DNA from: Stemphylium vesicarium
Taxonomy: Eukaryota; Ascomycota; Dothideomycetes; Pleosporales; Pleosporaceae
Direction of reading: 5' to 3'
DNA length: 64,000 nucleotides
NCBI GenBank assembly: GCA_004380135.1
Contig: QXCR01000006.1
Coordinates: forward strand, 124,001-188,000
Part shown: one piece after another, positions 55,836 to 64,000 of the stretch
Numbering within the stretch: the first letter of the stretch is position 1
How the letters are laid out: the number at the start of each line of letters is the position of its first letter
Notes under the pieces: model-generated
Database searches by the model: none
Seen by the model: the letters and a program-made list of their open reading frames with translations, nothing else
Told to the model about the DNA's origin: nothing
Position numbers and translations under genes: made by a program

Positions 55836-57342
55836 TCAATCCTTCTCCAGTGTAATTTGCGTCGACACCTCCCATTTCTGCCCTCCGCTGCCGTATCCGC
55901 CGCCCAACCGGTTCCGCACCATGCTGCCAATGCGATCCCGAAGACGCCCAATTTCCTCCAGGTTCCGCACACGCAGCTTCAAATTCGCCTGGCAGAGACC
56001 GTAGTGTACCTGCCAAAATTTTGCTTCCTCGACGCTTCTGATTGCTGGGTCGGTTTCAAGGTCGTACAGCACATCCGGCACGCCAGGTCCCGAATAGGAC
56101 ATGAGCAGCATCTTCCCCAAAGTCCATCCCTGAATCCATCCTAGCGCCACCATGGAAAATGCAACTGAAAAGGAAAGTGTCCGATCCAGCCACACATACA
56201 TTTGGATGCTCAACAGGGGCAAAATCAGAAGAAGCGACGAGCATGACAGTGTGAGAAAGTGCGACGGGTTGCTCAGTACTGAGGGCAGGTTAGCGATGGC
56301 ACTTAGCCTCATAACCTTGCCGATGCGGGCATGGTTCTTCAGCAAGATTGCCGACACCAGCGTCGACACGATTCCGCTCAAAGCAGCAAGGTCGATACTG
56401 CCAGGCGATACACGCTCGTGAGCGTCCCCATGATGCGCCTGGTGTCCACCCGTGTTTTCGAGCGCGTGCGTCAACCCATGAGATATGAGGTCTAGTCCCA
56501 TGAACAGTAGTCCAACCGACATGCCCAACCCCGCGATAACTTCTAGGCGCTCAAAGCCAAACGGATGGCGGATGCTCGATCGCTTCCACACCTCAAAGTT
56601 TGCTCCGACGTCGACAGCCACGCAGAGGAATGCGCCCAGTGCATCGTAGAAGATGAGACGCGACAGGACGGTGAGAGCCAGTGACTCGTGTGCGCCCCAT
56701 TGTACCAGACCTCCCACTACCAGATGACAGAAACACCATGCTAATCGTAGCTTCTGGTCCTTGGACATGGACGACCGGTACTCCTTGAAGGTCGGAATGG
56801 GCAGCGAGGCAGGGAGCTGCAAGGGAGCGCGCGGGGTGGGTTCTAGGAAGATCTGATGCGATACACTACTATGTTTGTACTTGTGTCCTCGTCTTCGTCC
56901 GATGTCCTGTGAGGGTTAGCATCAGCGTGTAGGGCTGCGACAGGAGACGCACGTTGCTTTTGGCCTGGGGGCGCCCTGGCTGGTATGCGACGGACTGGAA
57001 ATTGAACGGGTTGGGGTTCTCAGACCCGCTCAATGAGGGCCCGTCGGCGTCCATGGTCCCACTGGCAGCACTCGCTGGTGTATAGGGGAAGGTCGCGCTC
57101 GCGGGTGTGTAAAGAGTAGCAGGCGACGCCCTTTGTGATACCGAGTCGCTAGGTCCGATAGATGCATACTGCTTGGAGGGAAATGTCGCGGACATGGGCG
57201 AGAGCAGCGCATTCGCACCCGGGCCCATGAACTGTGAAGACGGGTCGCCCTCGAATCCCAGTCCAACGGGGTGCGGCGCGTCTTCGTCCAGGGGCGGTGT
57301 CGGGGTCCGCGGTGGAGCTGGCAGAGGCATTTTCGACGCCAT
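55836..57342 (-). CDS. Zinc transporter, cation diffusion facilitator (Zrg17-like), 486 aa
   Basis: Exons 57342-56953 and 56906-55836 join over a 46-nt intron (GTGCGT...GATGCTAACCCTCACAG) in phase 0. The junction reads GRPQAKSN/DIGRRRGHKYKHSSVSHQIF, characteristic of fungal Zrg17/Msc2-type CDF proteins. The N-terminal ~130 residues are Pro/Ser/Ala-rich and cytosolic. About six membrane segments follow between residues ~170 and 400 (LAWCFCHLVVGGLVQWGAHE; LIFYDALGAFLCVAVDVGAN). A His-rich loop (GGHQAHHGDAHER) lies between segments, and a C-terminal cytosolic CDF domain (PGVPDVLYDLETDPAIRSVE) ends the protein. Zrg17 forms a heterodimer with a second CDF protein to carry zinc into the ER/Golgi. 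It diverges from the gene at 57659. Confidence 0.85.
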
Positions 57343-57658
57343 GACTGCGGGAAAATGAAGGACGGTAATGAGTGAATGCTAGCGAGATCGCATAGCACGG
57401 CAAAACGAGATAAGAAGCGTAGACTGACCCCAGACGGGAGGTGGAGGGGAAATTGAGGGATGCTTTCTGTATGCAGTATGGGCCGATCGCCAGTGTACCC
57501 CTGCAGTTAATCTGTGCCCACCGAGGCCGGCTGCAGGGAGGCGCCACGGCTTCTAGCTATGACGCTGCTGTCGACCTGCTTGACCGTTTAATCCGAAACA
57601 TGACATTTTGACAGAGGCAGCACGGCGCTGCATGGCCAATTGACACACGCAAGAACAG
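57343..57658. promoter_or_regulatory. Bidirectional promoter region
   Basis: 316 bases between two divergent start codons (57342 minus, 57659 plus). It must serve both genes. I see no clear TATA box. Confidence 0.5.
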
Positions 57659-58699
57659 ATGGATGACGATGCCGATGCGCATGTAGTGAAGGCTGCGCGC
57701 GACACCAAGGCTATCGCTCCCGGCACCGGCGGAGGAAGCGCGGCGAGTCACAAACGAAGTAAATCCGGGGGCATACTGGGCGGATTCCTGCGGTCCTCCA
57801 AGGATGTCATAGGAACGTCACCGGCACCGCAGAATGGAAGCGACGACGCACATGCGCAAGACGACGCAGAAGGCGCGAAGAGAGGGTCGTCCATCGCGAC
57901 TGCCCTGCGCCAGAGCCAGGGCCGACAGAGAAAGGGCTCGCTGAGGAAGGCAGCCATGGCGAAGATGCGCGAACGAAGCAGCTCCATACGCAAAGCCGCC
58001 AAACCGCCCCTCATCACCACGACCGACGCAGCGGCTGCCCCCGAGGACCGCTTCAGCTACGAGAACGCGCCCCTCAACTCGTCCTCGGACAGCGGCTGGC
58101 TGCCCGCCATCAGTCGCCCTCCTCAGTCGTCTCCGGCGCGCGCCTACTCCCCGCCCGAAGACCCCAAGTCGTCTCCTCGGCCATTACTCGCGTCGCCCAT
58201 GACGAGCCCGGTGGCTCCTTACGCCTCCACTACCGACGAGGACGACATCATGTCCTTTTACCGCCCCTCTTCTTCTGCAGCCAGCGACTTCCCCTTCGCC
58301 GTCCCCGCCCAGGGCCCCGTCACTTCGCTCGCACACCGCCGCTCAACTCGCAGCAACCGGCGCGCTTCTATTACGGCACTCGCGACACCTGCCGAGATTG
58401 ACCCCGACGACGAGTGGGATTACAGTGAGACGGAATGGTGGGGCTGGGTCGTGCTCATAGCCACCTGGGTTGTCTTCGTAGTTGGAATGGGCTCCTGCCT
58501 CGGCGTCTGGAGCTGGGCGTGGGACGTGGGCGAGACACCGTATGCGCCACCCGATCTAGAAGACGATGCAACCTTGCCAATTACCGGATACTATCCCGCA
58601 TTAATTGTCTGTACGGCAGTCACGAGCTGGGTGTGGGTCGTCGTGGCCTGGGTGGGCATGAAGTACTTCCGCCATGCCAAAGTGGGCGTAGATGGATAG
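57659..58699 (+). CDS. Two-pass membrane protein with long disordered N-terminus, 346 aa
   Basis: A single exon from ATG 57659 to TAG 58699. The first ~240 residues are disordered, Ser/Ala/Pro/Arg-rich, with clustered basic-Ser sites (RGSSIATALRQSQGRQRKGS; RERSSSIRKAAK) likely phosphorylated. After an acidic segment (PAEIDPDDEWDYSETEWWG) come two hydrophobic helices, WVVLIATWVVFVVGMGSCLG and YPALIVCTAVTSWVWVVVAW, and a short tail. The family is conserved in Pezizomycotina but, to my knowledge, uncharacterised. It shares a promoter with the Zrg17-like gene, which may mean co-expression but proves no common function. Confidence 0.7.
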   Translation: MDDDADAHVVKAARDTKAIAPGTGGGSAASHKRSKSGGILGGFLRSSKDVIGTSPAPQNGSDDAHAQDDAEGAKRGSSIATALRQSQGRQRKGSLRKAAMAKMRERSSSIRKAAKPPLITTTDAAAAPEDRFSYENAPLNSSSDSGWLPAISRPPQSSPARAYSPPEDPKSSPRPLLASPMTSPVAPYASTTDEDDIMSFYRPSSSAASDFPFAVPAQGPVTSLAHRRSTRSNRRASITALATPAEIDPDDEWDYSETEWWGWVVLIATWVVFVVGMGSCLGVWSWAWDVGETPYAPPDLEDDATLPITGYYPALIVCTAVTSWVWVVVAWVGMKYFRHAKVGVDG

Positions 58700-59348
58700 C
58701 CAGCCAAGTGCGCACCAAAACAACAAATATTGTCTACATTGCCTGTCTACACATCGCATGAACCAAACCAGGGTATGGCGACCGACCTTTTCTATTCTGG
58801 GCCATTCGCTTAACCGTTCCGCAACATGCGTAATATGTTCTCGAGGCTGAAACACTAACCTATAATACGGCTATTAAGACGCCTCACAGACTCGCCTTGC
58901 CCTACCATACCGCGCACCACCACGACAATACAATTATTTCTTCTGCTATTGCCTCCGTACTCGCCCGGACCTACAGCTGAAAGCTTAAATGTAGCAGACG
59001 TTCAAAAGCCGCACGAGAATACAAAATCCGCTGAAATGCCGCATCCTTCCTTCGCCGCACGCCGTGATTCAGCGGCTTGGACCTCAATTTCCGCGCCTGG
59101 ATCCTCCCCACTTGCATGCTTGACCCCGTCACCCGGGACAAAGGCCCTACTGAACATGGTGCGAACACCTCCAGCACATCACATCAGCCTGCAACCTCCG
59201 ATCCTTCACTTTTGGAGCCAGGGTCCTAAGCGTTGGCCTAATCGAGAAGATGTAAGATGAAGGCAATTTCCCTGTCCCAGGACCTCATAAAGAAAATGCT
59301 CGCCAACCGTGGCTGATAGAAGCAGATTGTTCATGCAATTGGGTTGTT
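58700..59348. other. Intergenic
   Basis: About 650 bases. A plus-strand frame at 58949-59260 (Pro/Ser-rich, ~103 codons) has no domain and is not called. Confidence 0.4.
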
Positions 59349-60335
59349 ATGGCATTGCGTCGACGTCAACGAGGGAGCTCCAAGCTCGAGGAACTACTAC
59401 CAATTCTTCTAACCGTCAAGGGCCATGAGTCTAACTTCATCAGCGGGAAGCCCGCTGTAAGATCGGAACATGCCGAGCGAGTACCATGCGCACCACGAGC
59501 GAAGATTACATCACCCAACAGGCCGCAGCCTACTTCGACCGTACAAGCATGCCCTCGTATTAGCCATAGCGGGCCATTCCGATTCCTCGAATTGCCTCAA
59601 GAGATCAGAGATGAGGTTTACTCCTACCTTGTCGTCCGCCAAACCCCACATTCGCCACCCATTCTCGACGCCACGGCAATCTTGAAGAACCGGAAGAAGC
59701 GCTTGGCTGCACGGAAGACTCGTGAGCGGCTGAACCAACAACGACTTTCGGATGGAAAGCGCCCGACATGTTCCCGCACAACCCACACTGATCCCATTCT
59801 GCACGTCGATCTTCTTCGCACCTCCCAAAGGCTGGCTGATGAAGCAGCCGATTGCATGTATTCCAAGAACTGGTTCGCCATTTCACTCGACAAGCTTCCG
59901 TTACCTACCTTTGAGGTTCCTCCAGGCTGGGATCTTTCACGTGTCAAAAGACTCCAGGTGGAGGTTCAGCTCAAGGACGCGATACGGATGAACCGCTACG
60001 TCGACTGGGCATCCTTCTTCTCGTCTTTCTCGTCTCTCCAGTTTCTACGCATAATACCAACCTTGCATCAGAGGTACTACGAGTGGGCCAACCCGGAGGT
60101 TTGTGACTGGTCTTCTACACCATTCGTCCACAAGGCCTTCTTTCGGGAACTACTCGCAGCGATACCGGGCTACGTCGATTTGAAAATTGGATTTCCAATC
60201 AGCTCTGCAGAAGACACACAAATGCAAGGCAAACCCGGCATCAGCAGCAAGTTCATGTGGGATATGTACATGGAGTTGGGGAACAGAGTCGACGGTGCTG
60301 GAAAGCCATTTGCTGTCAACCGAGTGGTATCATGA
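59349..60335 (+). CDS. 2EXR-domain protein, intact, 328 aa
   Basis: A single exon from ATG 59349 to TGA 60335. After a basic N-terminal ~70 residues, the 2EXR/F-box-like signature FRFLELPQEIRDEVYSYLV appears near residues 77-95. A basic helix (LKNRKKRLAARKTRERLNQ) and the usual LLRTSQRLADEAADCMYSKN block follow, the counterpart of ILRTCRQIYxEA. A leucine-rich beta/alpha part completes the protein (VKRLQVEVQL; LQFLRIIPTL). These proteins are greatly expanded in plant-associated and saprobic ascomycetes; their biochemical role is unknown, though F-box-like adaptor function has been suggested. It is the intact counterpart of the broken gene at 9428-10314, but similarity outside the signature is low. 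Confidence 0.75.
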   Translation: MALRRRQRGSSKLEELLPILLTVKGHESNFISGKPAVRSEHAERVPCAPRAKITSPNRPQPTSTVQACPRISHSGPFRFLELPQEIRDEVYSYLVVRQTPHSPPILDATAILKNRKKRLAARKTRERLNQQRLSDGKRPTCSRTTHTDPILHVDLLRTSQRLADEAADCMYSKNWFAISLDKLPLPTFEVPPGWDLSRVKRLQVEVQLKDAIRMNRYVDWASFFSSFSSLQFLRIIPTLHQRYYEWANPEVCDWSSTPFVHKAFFRELLAAIPGYVDLKIGFPISSAEDTQMQGKPGISSKFMWDMYMELGNRVDGAGKPFAVNRVVS

Positions 60336-60949
60336 GATACGACCCGCCGGGTCATTCGCCCACCACGGGCAGACTCGGCAGACACCTACGAACGAAAAGT
60401 TTTGTCGAACATTGCATGTCCGTCGACATGTGATGTGTCATCTTGTATAATAGTATTTGCAGCCTGCATCTCAACGGCGTTTTTTTCCTTGTTGAGTTAA
60501 TCGCTATTTCGAAGCCAACCGGAAATGGGAAATCTACAACATGTCCAACATTGTCATCTCTTTTCCCAACAAAACGACACACGAGTCTTCTGGTATCATA
60601 TTTTTGACGTACACGCGCACAGCCTAATTTTCAGAGATGCAGCATGTGATGCCCAATCTTTATCTTATCATATGTTGGAATAAATCCACATGTGCCTCAA
60701 GGATCTCCAAAAATGCCAGAGGGAAGAAAAGAGGGAAAGAGACACGCACCGCATAAAGACTTTTGTCGTTTATTTTTTGACAGCAGACGCACAAATTGAA
60801 TTCTTCAAACCGCATTTTAGAGAAAAGCAAAGGAATTTAATGATGGAAGGAAGATGGACACACCACGCCGAAGAAGCCTCTTTATACATACCCATCGCTT
60901 AGCATGGCGCAGAACAAGACTAGCCGTACACTCGAGAGGGCAGGCCAGA
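60336..60949. other. Intergenic, AT-richer
   Basis: About 610 bases that become AT-rich after 60480. It leads into the repeat tract and holds no supported gene. Confidence 0.4.
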
Positions 60950-61400
60950 AGCACATGTTGCGGGCGATGTTTTCTTTTGGAGACTGCCTACCAGTTCCAC
61001 CCATTGAGGAAAAGGTGTTTAGTACGCGGGAAAACCAGCAGATCTCATGTGACTGAGCTCTCTAGAAAAAAACTTTCACAAGAAACAGCAACGCCCAGAG
61101 AAGGACATGTATATATGGGTACCCCCTTTAGGACATCCACATCTTTAGACAATGCCGAAAACGGCAGACATGTTTCTGAGCTCCCTAGGGTTTTTATACA
61201 AAAGGCAGAAGCGGCGAGAGAAGGACATGTGCATCACAGTTTCCCCTTCTAGCACATTGGGATCCATGTCGTTGCTTTATAGACCGCAGAGCCTTCTCAT
61301 ATTCCCAGTATACATGATGTTTTGTCTTTGTTTTTGCTTTACATAAAGCAGCAGCATCCCAATAAGGACATGTAGATTTGGGTCTTGCATTTTAGCATAT
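60950..61400. repeat. Diverged tandem repeats sharing AAGGACATGT
   Basis: The word AAGGACATGT starts at 61101, 61221 and 61364, and a weaker copy (GCACATGTTG) lies at 60951. Flanks are also related: CTGAGCTC(T/C)CTAG precedes two of the copies at matching distance, and TGGGT...CTTTTAG-like sequence follows. Unit length is about 120-150 bases. On the minus strand the copies read TCPYWDAAALC, TCPSLAASAFC and TCPSLGVAVSC, so the repeat may once have been coding. Confidence 0.6.
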
Positions 61401-62256
61401 AGGTATTAATGTTGTACTTAACAGACGGTGGCAGAGTATTCTCATGGGTCCCAGTTGATCTCTGTTTGGTTTTCGCAAGCAGAACAGTCGCCTCCATGAC
61501 AAATCTTTGGGGTATCTTGAGTAAATCCACTATATGAAGTGTTTGGCTGTAGAATTTGAAGAAATGACGGAAGAGAGAAGGAAGAAGCATCCTCTGCTGC
61601 CCCTGGGCTTTTGTATTGCATCCAGTCAGAAGGCGTCCAACGACATATATCTTCCCTCCCCCAATTTTCGCAAGAGCTGGAAGCAAGGATCTCCACATCG
61701 CTATTGGAACTATTTTTTCTTCTTCTTGATCTTCTAAAAGAACAGGCAAGAGCCGAGGATCATGACCGTACTGGTATATCCTTTTAATTCCATTCCCGTT
61801 CTCTTCGCTTTGTAGAAGATAGAGCGGACAGTCTAAAATGTAACTTTTCTTCGTGAGTTTGAGAGACAGCAGACGTCTCGCAATAGAGGGTAGAAGAGTT
61901 TTTGAATGGCATACGTAGACTTGGGTAACATTTTGAGGAGAGAAACCCGGACTCATGAGAAAGATTTGGTGTTCTTTAGGAAGAAGGGCCCTCGTCATGC
62001 ATTTCCTGACAACTGCATTTTGAATTGAGAGGAAGAACAATGCGGAATGAAGAATCAAAGTTGGACACGAAGGAGGGCCCTTATATCCACAGGGTGCCAG
62101 GTCGTCACGTGAGGAGCTGTCCCTAACCCGGTATATGCAATCAGACTCGTACAGCACAGGGCACCACAACAAAACCACAAGACGACATGACATGTAAAGT
62201 AAATAGTATAATACGATTGATAGCCTCTTACTTTTCCAGCTCAGATACCAGAGCAT
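61339..62256 (-). other. Long minus-strand open region, probable gene remnant
   Basis: One minus-strand frame is stop-free for 305 codons in an AT-rich context, where that is unlikely by chance. Segments look protein-like (KKSYILDCPLYLLQSEENG; IKRIYQYGHDPRLLPVLLED). At 61696-61442 a different frame looks better (SSCENWGREDICRWTPSDWM, ICHGGDCSACENQTEINWDP, then TGA). A gene crossing between these frames, by an intron I could not place or by a frameshift, would explain both. No family recognised; no full-length model offered. Confidence 0.3.
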
Positions 62257-62462
62257 ACTATCGAATACATGTACACAAGAAGAAGAAGAAAAAAAAAGAA
62301 AACTCCAGGGTGAACACGTCTCTAGGACAAGTCACCCGATGCGATACTAAATACAGCTTAATTTTGAATACAACACAGGAAGGTAAAGTGCGCATATAAT
62401 GCTCTACGACCATCTCTGACCCGACAAGGAAACTCGTCATCATAATCCCTCAACCCATCTTC

Positions 62463-64000
62463 TTACTCGCGCTTGAACTGTTGGAACCCTTGCTGTGGCG
62501 ATCCAGGGCTCCTATACGGATTGTTCGAGTTGGAAGCAGCTCGTGCGTGCGCGTTGGCATTCCATTGCCTCTCGCCCTCGTCCTCCTCTACTTGCGGAAC
62601 GCGAGGCCGGCTGCGTGAGCGAGGCGGTGGCACCATGGTCTGGTATGAGTACTCCTCTACCTGGCCTGTTGAAATGGAGCTAGGTGAGCCAGGCGCGGTG
62701 CTCCGAGGAGGCGGTGGCAAAGGACCCTGTGGTGGTGGCGCAAATGAGCTATGGCTGGCAGACGGTACTACGTGAAGTGGTAGCGGTGGCGGCGGGTTCT
62801 GGCGAGTAGTCTCGACGGAGGAACGTGCACCATATGGTGACAACGTGGCACCGCCCTTCCGCTTCCCGACAGAGCTCGCCTTGCGCAACAGACCGCGGAC
62901 TTCGTCAAGATCTGGCCTTTGGTCTGTGCTTGGGCGGCCAATAGTGCTAGTTTCGTCGCCACGCGCATCCCAGGTATCATCACGGATGGTGTCGAGACCT
63001 GGTCTGCGGTTGTTGAGTGCGCTAATAGCGTTGCCTTCTGTACTGATGCCAAGGTAGTCGGTGCCTGTGGATGCACCAGTGTCCTGCTCCTTGGACTGAT
63101 TGAGCGGGTGCAGACGGCCTGCGTCAGCAGTGTCCAGGTACTTTTGGTACGCAGCGATAGCTTCGGCTGGCGGGACGGCGACAGACCAAGTAGGCTTGTC
63201 TTGCGAACCAAGTGCAGCATCACCACCAGCTGGACCGTTGATTGGAACCTTGCGCAGAGCAACCACCAACGCGCACATGAACTTAGATCGGCGAGAGGCA
63301 CGAAGAGATTCGTTGGACCAGTTACTCTTGTGCCTGATTTCAACGCGGAGCTCCAGCTTGTTCATCTCAGCGATGCTGACAACCTCGATATCAATATCGG
63401 GGTGGAACTCGCGAGCGTTCGCGGGGTCCCGAACAAAGGCCGTCATCTCCAGCTTGAGCAAGTTGATGTCTTCGAAAGAAGTAGTGAAGTCGCAGAAAAC
63501 AGAAACCTGTTCTCGCATAGCCTTGCTTCGTGTGATATTCTCTACCCACAGCGAGTTCAGGACAATGTTGGGAATCTGCACAGTCTTGCCGTTGGTGACG
63601 CGCTTGAAGACAGTGTAAAGCAGCTGGATGTGTTCGACGGTAAGCTGCTCCGTGGTGATATCAACACGATCGCCAATATCGTAAGGGTGCTTGACGAAGA
63701 GGAAGATGCAGGAACCGAGAACTTCCTGGGCGGTAGTCGCGAATACGAAAGACAGCGAAAGAAGGGCGGTAGCGGATGTGGCCAGGGTAGCGCGGAATTC
63801 CGGAGCAAGGAAAGCGACGAAGACGAAGATACAAACGATGAGAGCGATTGTCATGATGAGACCGTCGAGGGCGTTAATAGCCTGGTCTACATCATGCATG
63901 CTGGAGTTGATCGACTTGCGTTGCCTGGCGTAGTCGGTAACGGTCAGGATCATCTCCTCCAAACTGATGTCACCGTTTCCATCACGGTCAATCGCAGCGA
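62463..64000 (-). CDS. MscS-type mechanosensitive channel with EF-hand (5' partial)
   Basis: The frame is open from the window edge (64000) to a stop at 62463; the N-terminal part lies outside. The first visible residues form a canonical EF-hand loop (DRDGNGDISLEE). Two membrane helices follow (GLIMTIALIVCIFVFVAFLA; TALLSLSFVFATTAQEVLGS), then the MscS beta domain (HPYDIGDRVDI; KTVQIPNIVLNSLWVENITR). A cytosolic alpha/beta domain and a ~190-residue disordered Pro/Ser/Arg tail complete it. This order (EF-hand, pore helix, MscS domain) is that of fungal ER channels Msy1/Msy2, which control calcium release in hypo-osmotic stress. No intron is seen in the visible part. About 512 codons are visible. 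Confidence 0.88.
   Translation of the reverse strand, partial: AAIDRDGNGDISLEEMILTVTDYARQRKSINSSMHDVDQAINALDGLIMTIALIVCIFVFVAFLAPEFRATLATSATALLSLSFVFATTAQEVLGSCIFLFVKHPYDIGDRVDITTEQLTVEHIQLLYTVFKRVTNGKTVQIPNIVLNSLWVENITRSKAMREQVSVFCDFTTSFEDINLLKLEMTAFVRDPANAREFHPDIDIEVVSIAEMNKLELRVEIRHKSNWSNESLRASRRSKFMCALVVALRKVPINGPAGGDAALGSQDKPTWSVAVPPAEAIAAYQKYLDTADAGRLHPLNQSKEQDTGASTGTDYLGISTEGNAISALNNRRPGLDTIRDDTWDARGDETSTIGRPSTDQRPDLDEVRGLLRKASSVGKRKGGATLSPYGARSSVETTRQNPPPPLPLHVVPSASHSSFAPPPQGPLPPPPRSTAPGSPSSISTGQVEEYSYQTMVPPPRSRSRPRVPQVEEDEGERQWNANAHARAASNSNNPYRSPGSPQQGFQQFKRE

Noticed and set aside
60854..61252. Plus-strand 132-codon frame with a 40-residue internal similarity
   Set aside because: The similarity follows from the DNA repeat; the minus-strand reading is more protein-like, and neither is secure.
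1..64000. Stop-codon reassignment (TAG as Gln) to explain interrupted genes
   Set aside because: Confident genes such as DPM3, AP-2 alpha, the kinase and the metallothionein-like gene end at TAG, and the tRNA seen is a normal Phe tRNA.

Overview
The window reads as nuclear DNA of a filamentous ascomycete (Pezizomycotina), probably a Dothideomycete of the Pleosporales type. The grounds are gene density, short introns of about 41-106 nt with GT..AG ends and CTAAC/CTGAC-like branch sites, an intron-containing tRNA-Phe, and fungal families such as 2EXR-domain proteins, a DHA1 MFS transporter, a Ran1-type kinase, YJU2, DPM3 and a Zrg17-like zinc transporter. The species assignment is inference. 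Gene models were built by hand from reading frame, splice signals and family resemblance, because most genes are split.

Layout. 0-16.5 kb: end of a disordered protein, an unrecognised 417-residue protein whose stop sits on a splice junction, three small low-complexity proteins, a broken 2EXR gene, a multi-pass membrane protein, an MFS exporter and a BTB-like protein. 16.5-31.7 kb: gene-poor, with one secure gene, a Ran1/Pat1-like kinase, and over 13 kb without confident coding sequence. 31.7-44.2 kb: a dense housekeeping block with YJU2 splicing factor, a CENP-O/Mcm21-like kinetochore protein, an OXLD1-like mitochondrial protein, DPM3, an armadillo SmgGDS-like protein, a small cysteine-rich metallothionein-like protein and the AP-2 alpha adaptin. 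44.9-52.5 kb: a broken NADAR gene, a fungal transcription factor with a half zinc cluster, a reading frame split by TAG, a disordered protein, a cyclin and tRNA-Phe(GAA). 52.9-60.3 kb: an RBR ubiquitin ligase, a Zrg17-like zinc transporter divergent from a two-pass membrane protein, and an intact 2EXR protein. 60.3-62.4 kb: AT-richer sequence with diverged repeats. From 62.46 kb to the edge: a MscS/EF-hand channel on the minus strand, cut by the window end.

The housekeeping genes do not form a pathway; they are syntenic neighbours, several in divergent or convergent pairs. The most notable signal is a set of genes disabled by single lesions. TAG codons stand where CAG is the likely ancestor, in the 2EXR and NADAR genes and possibly in two more, and there are one-base frameshifts in NADAR and YJU2. 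I see no CRISPR array, no intact transposase, no secondary-metabolite core enzyme and no virus. No clearly new system is demonstrated; the best candidates for follow-up are the lesion pattern, the half zinc-cluster regulator and the 61-62 kb repeat tract.
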